A stretch of 64,000 nucleotides of DNA from Phymorhynchus buccinoides. Its lineage: Eukaryota > Mollusca > Gastropoda > Neogastropoda > Raphitomidae. Made by a program: the position numbers and the translations under genes. How positions within the stretch are numbered: the first letter of the stretch is position 1; every line of letters starts with the position of its first letter. The notes under the pieces are model-generated. The model was not told where the DNA came from, searched no databases, and saw only the letters and a list, made by a program, of their open reading frames with translations. Positions 60,459 through 64,000 of the stretch are shown here, one piece after another. Location of the stretch: positions 46,918,016-46,982,015 of the forward strand of contig CM065698.1 of the NCBI GenBank assembly GCA_017654935.2. The letters are read 5' to 3'.

Positions 60459-63273
60459 ACACATGTATATATATGTGTGTCTGTGTGTGTGTGCATACAT
60501 GTGTATGTTTGTGTGTGTGTGTAGTATGAACATGCGGTGTGCGAGAGACTTCAAGAGGGGTAAAAAACAACAACCAGACTTTAAAACAAAACAAAACCAA
60601 TACTGCCCGAAGCTTCACTGGGGAACTAACCAAACTAAACCTGTGTTTAATGCACAGGTGCTGGGGAGGGGTGAGAAATGGCGAGGGGGTCAGGTGTACT
60701 GGGGAACTAACCAAGCTAAACCTGTGTTTAATGCACAGGTGCTGGGGATGGGTGAGAAATGGCGAGGGGGTCGGATGGACTTCCCTGGAGGAGGCCACAA
60801 GGTGAACCTGCTGAAGAAAGAATTGGACAAGTACAAAGACGACAAGAACCTCATTGTCATGTTCACCGACAGGTGAGGGTGAACTAAACATATGTGACCC
60901 ATCTCCACGAAAGGGACATTAACCCTCTTACCCCCAGCCGCCCGACGCTAACCTTACTATGAAATCCCATGTCAAGGGAAATAACTTGCACAATTCACAC
61001 CAGTAGGTACTTTAAAAAAATAATTAAAAATATAATTTCAGTCTGAAAATGCATTGAATTATTTCTATTATGTTCTTGATACTCTGAAAAAGTAACAAAG
61101 AAACACTAATTTCAAATTCATGGTAATGATTACTTCATTTTAAAAAAAAGAATTAAAAAAAGAAAGTCACGTAGCAAAATCTGCTAACAAAAATAAATAA
61201 AATAATAAATAAATGTAAAATATCAATCAAGAAGGCTCCCAAGTTGGAATCAGAGAAGAGAATATTCAATCTACTACAGCTAGCCTATGTGCAATAAAAC
61301 TGTGCAAAACAATGTCCGTTGCAAAGATGGGCTTTGCAAACAGTGCAGCCTACAACAGTTTCTCTATGATTTCTATACTGTAGACATTCGCCGTTATTCG
61401 GCTGACGGCATCTACTTTCACGATCATTTTTGGTATCAAGATCATCGATTTTGGCTTCGAGAGCTTCGAAGTCTGTTATCTAGGTCACAATCGCCCCCTA
61501 CTTGTTCAATTTCTACAAGTTACCTCGCTAAAAAGCCGTCAAAATCGCCGTAATGGGCGACGATATCGTTCAGCAGACGCCATAATTCTTCGTCGGACAA
61601 CTAAATTTTTATTGTTGAATTAAAAAAATCATAACTTTGTGAAAAGTCGATCAATTTTGACACTGTAAACTGCAAATGGAAGCGAAGGAAGTGGCAGACA
61701 GGCAAGTCTTGCGCTGCAATATTCTTGCGTGTGTTAATCAGCACAGTCTGTGGTCGTTGTTGGCAAGTGCAAATTAGGCGCTTGTGGGCGCTCCGCGGTA
61801 ACGGAGTACGATTTTTTACCGGGCGCTAGCGGTCGCTCGGGTGGTAAATGGGTTAAGCGTCAAACTGACCATTCTGAGATAGTTATGAAACTTCAGACAA
61901 TTCTCTTTCTAATTATAGAAGTACCATTCTAGTGTCTTTTTCCATTCCAGAGTTATGAGCATTAAATGTTGGTACAGTGAATGTCGGCCATTTTTTAAGT
62001 TAAATCACAGTCTGAAGTCTAGCCTATCCTAAGAAAATGCATCAACCTACTACTTTTAAAGCACTTTTTTTTAATATTTAGAGACCATATTAAAGTTTTG
62101 CTTTATGGATATGATTTATTATGAAAGATAAGATGTTAGAGAGCCTGGAAATACCCACAACTCAAAATTGATAAAAAATGAGATTTTGGACTTTGCAAGC
62201 CTGTTGTGAGAAACTAGCCCAGCGACTTAATGTCCCTTTCGTGATGCTGGGCCACATATGTAACCCATCACCACGAAAGGGACATTAATTGTCAAACTGA
62301 CCATTCTGAGTAATCTGACTCGGTTCTCTCTTCAATTTTATAATTAAACAAAAGACAATTTATCAATATTTGTCCGACAGTGAAGGGTTAATAAAATGAC
62401 TGCAGAAAAAAATTCAGGTACTTTTAATTTAACTAACTGAAAAACGGGCAACTCAAAAATAGTGGATAACTCGCTATAATTTTTAGGTCCCAGTTTAATC
62501 ATCTTTGCGTCAGAAACTGAGAAAGTCTTTTTATCTTAAAATATTGGCTACCTCAAAATAAAATTTCAGTCCCTTTAATTTCGACTTGGGCGATTTTCAC
62601 TATTCTTGATTTTATATGGAAAAACAAGCACAATATTATTAGGCAATTGTTTTACTCTTCAGTATTCATTTTGTGTGTGCTTTATACAGGATTTTTTTGT
62701 TTTATGACATTTCCAGACCTGTTTACTCTACTCTCTTCGAGCATGCGGTATTCTAGTTTCTACTCAATTTGGACCTTTACTACTCTTCAAACCTGAAAAT
62801 AATGTTCTTTAATTCTTGATTACTTACTCATTTTCAGTGAACATTATTTGATGGTTTAATGAATCAAACTACACATTTTGCACCAAAACTACTCATTTTA
62901 GCTATCCAGATTACCGTATTTTTCGGATTATAAGGCGCACCTGATTATAAGGCGCACCCCCAAAATTTTGCACCAAAATCAGATTCTGTTATTATATTTT
63001 CTTACTATATTATTAGTCACATTATAAGGTGCAAGGGTCTCCACCTGGGGCAACATATCTCCTTATAGTCTGAAAAATATGGTACTCAAGACTTGTGTAG
63101 GGGGTAAACAGGTCTGCATTTCTACATTGTAAACCTGTGATTTGCTGTTTTCTTTCAGCTATGATGTTGTATTCACTGAGGGCGCCCAAACCATTGTGGA
63201 TCGCTTTAAGAAATTTGACGCCAGGGTCGTTTTTTCAGCGGAGGGCTTCTGTTGGCCTGATCCCTCATTGAAG
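58435..63273 (+). CDS. PLOD: Procollagen-lysine hydroxylase-type gene (PLOD), first four coding exons
   Basis: Exons 58435-58513, 60039-60127, 60739-60872 and 63159-63273 join to 139 codons with GT-AG introns in phases 1,0,2; the last donor is in phase 0 and the gene runs on past the window. Residues 1-24 are a signal peptide (MLREVRLLFLVILSVTFVGS...), so the product enters the ER. The rest is the start of the N-terminal glycosyltransferase-like domain: LLVLTVATEETDGFKRF, LGMGEKWRGG, GGGHKVNLLKKELDKY, MFTDSYDVVFTEGAQ, DARVVFSAEGFCWPDPSLK. The DSYD metal site (D100, D103) and W64 are kept. The position of PLOD3 Trp92, which I recall as important for transfer activity, is Leu, as in PLOD1/2. 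It is a paralog of, or the same type as, the gene ending at 2368. The C-terminal hydroxylase domain is not in the window. Confidence 0.9.
58514..60038 (+). other. Second PLOD intron 1
   Basis: Holds CA runs (59009-59080 and 59383-59425), a G-run (59531-59556) and a MITE at 59816-59994. No further exon seen. Confidence 0.6.
59816..59994 (+). mobile_element. MITE, intron 1 copy
   Basis: Ends ACAGT and ACTGT. Contains AGGGACTGAAATTTTATTTT, GAGATAGCCAATGTTTTGAG and TTTTTGAGTTATC. The inverse of 62428-62603. Confidence 0.75.
60039..60127 (+). CDS. PLOD: Second PLOD exon 2
   Basis: Acceptor TGCTGTTTCAG; donor GTAAGA. Encodes DLLVLTVATEETDGFKRF then LHSTKKYGLKVK. Confidence 0.93.
60150..60520. repeat. 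(GA)n and (GT)n microsatellites in intron 2
   Basis: GA 60150-60193; GT 60402-60460 with further GT pieces to 60520. Confidence 0.9.
60618..60779 (+). repeat. 81-bp tandem duplication over exon 3 acceptor
   Basis: Two units, 60618-60698 and 60699-60779. Each has CTGGGGAACTAACCAA, CCTGTGTTTAATGCACAG and GTGCTGGGGA.GGGTGAGAA. The second carries the real exon start. Confidence 0.95.
60739..60872 (+). CDS. PLOD: Second PLOD exon 3
   Basis: Acceptor TTTAATGCACAG; donor GTGAGG. Encodes VLGMGEKWRGGRMDFPGGGH, KVNLLKKELDKY and NLIVMFTD. An identical acceptor lies 81 bp upstream (exon start 60658) and is in frame with no stop between. Confidence 0.9.
60894..62260. mobile_element. TIR element, copy B (second PLOD intron 3)
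   Basis: Begins TGTGACCCATCTCCACGAAA about 20 bases after the exon 3 donor. It ends with the approximate inverse, TTTCGTGATGCTGGGCCACA. It contains the block shared with 690-1755 (61290-61760) and the block shared with copy A (61970-62260). A further start, TGTAACCCATCACCACGAAA, follows at 62262. No intact ORF. Confidence 0.65.
62261..62911. other. Second PLOD intron 3, late part (TE-derived)
   Basis: Contains a partial TIR-element start, the inverted MITE at 62428-62603, and a block (62750-62911) shared with 2520-2690. Confidence 0.6.
62428..62603 (-). mobile_element. MITE, intron 3 copy (inverted relative to intron 1 copy)
   Basis: Contains GGCTACCTCAAAATAAAATT and TCAGTCCCTTTAATTTCGAC, the inverse of the copy at 59816-59994 over about 175 bp with moderate divergence. 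Confidence 0.75.
62912..63084. mobile_element. MITE with TACCGTATTTTTCGG ends
   Basis: Left end TACCGTATTTTTCGGATTAT and right end ATAGTCTGAAAAATATGGTA are inverted repeats of about 24 bp. Inside, ATTATAAGGCGCACC is repeated, a motif I associate with widespread animal MITEs. It lies within a block that copy A carries without the insertion (near 2650-2680). Confidence 0.75.
63159..63273 (+). CDS. PLOD: Second PLOD exon 4
   Basis: Acceptor TTTTCTTTCAG; donor GTTAGT. Encodes SYDVVFTEGAQTIVDRFKKF and DARVVFSAEGFCWPDPSLK. Confidence 0.93.
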
Positions 63274-64000
63274 GTTAGTTCTTTTTTGTGTGTGTTGCTA
63301 TTGTTATGAGGAAAAAGAAAAGGCAACAAAAGCAGCAACAGCAGTAGCAGTAGCAGCAGTAGTAACAACATTTATAAAACTCTCAAGAGCAGTGATCGCG
63401 CTCGGAATCATGTAAACCAGTCCCATCAGCAACAATGTACCCCAACAACCGGTGTCAAAACCAGTTCCAGGGAAACAAAAACCAGTGAAAACCACAATTT
63501 TAAAGCCCCTGTTAGACAATTTATCAGTCGTAGCAAAAATGTATCAGTTCCTGGGACTGACAGGTCAAATTATTTTTCAGTATTTTGGTTTTGCAATCAG
63601 TATTTTACTGATAATTACCAGTAAGCGTGATCACTGAAGAGTCAAACTGATACTACATGTATCTAAAATTTTTAGCAAATATCTACAATGTGTTGTGACC
63701 ATAAATGTATTGATATCGTACGAGTATGCCATATAAATAGAAAGTTATTTATGTTGTATGAGTATGCTGTGTGACTTGATTGAAGCATTGATTTTTAGCC
63801 TCAGAATTGATTTTTGTGTCACAATAGGGTCTGAAGAAAAGTGTGTAAGACACTTGAAAATTCGCTTCTAACTAGAATGTGGGTGTTTGTGTTCTTTATT
63901 TTCGTGTATATGAGTCTGCTGTGTGACTTTTAACTGTGCTACCAAAATTCCCCACCCCCCACCTCACGACCCCCTTGTGTTTTAAAGTGTAGTATCACTG
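63274..64000 (+). other. Second PLOD intron 4 (incomplete)
   Basis: Begins GTTAGT. An AGC/AGT-rich trinucleotide stretch is at 63322-63366. No fifth exon is recognised before the window ends. Confidence 0.6.

Noticed and set aside
60274..60876. Single 200-codon gene over PLOD exon 3
   Set aside because: Its first two thirds are GT microsatellite and intron; only the part from 60658 or 60739 onward is PLOD coding sequence.

Overview
This is eukaryotic genomic DNA: genes split by GT-AG introns, very dense microsatellites, and a large load of non-LTR retrotransposons, SINEs, MITE-like elements and one LTR element. The gene content and the repeat style (AAGGTCA-rich SINE-like elements, tails ending in ATTCG repeats or in TTTACTATATGAT) suggest a mollusc, probably a gastropod. 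That is inference. A run of exactly 500 Ns at 4537-5036 marks a scaffold join of unknown size.

Region by region. 1-2.4 kb: the last intron and terminal exon of a procollagen-lysine hydroxylase (PLOD) gene on +. 2.4-20.2 kb: no intact gene, only repeats, including a 660-base near-pure C tract, a 53-bp minisatellite, a decayed reverse-transcriptase fragment and a decayed RNase H-type retrotransposon split by a SINE. 20.7-21.8 kb: an intact single-exon rhodopsin-like GPCR on -. 22.7-24.0 kb: a large inverted repeat with a SINE in one arm. 25-31 kb: MITEs and microsatellites. 33-36.5 kb: a decayed non-LTR retrotransposon on - with a 2A-like motif at its N-terminus. 39.6-52.5 kb: a six-exon gene on + for a secreted protein of 543 residues: signal peptide, C-type lectin domain, long Thr/Pro mucin-like region, C-terminal antistasin domain. 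53.2-54.0 kb: a hairpin-bearing 134-bp satellite. 54.4-56.5 kb: a gag-only LTR retrotransposon on -. 58.4-63.3 kb: the first four coding exons of a second PLOD-type gene on +, continuing past the window.

The host genes look ordinary in cellular terms: collagen lysine modification in the ER, chemosensation or peptide signalling, and a secreted lectin. The striking observations concern how repeats reshape them. The lectin's third exon has had its 5' part and splice acceptor copied about ten times inside an ATC microsatellite. The second PLOD gene has an 81-bp duplication that creates two in-frame splice acceptors. The probable 3' UTRs of the first PLOD gene and of the lectin gene run into transposable elements. 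No prokaryotic feature, CRISPR array or operon is present.
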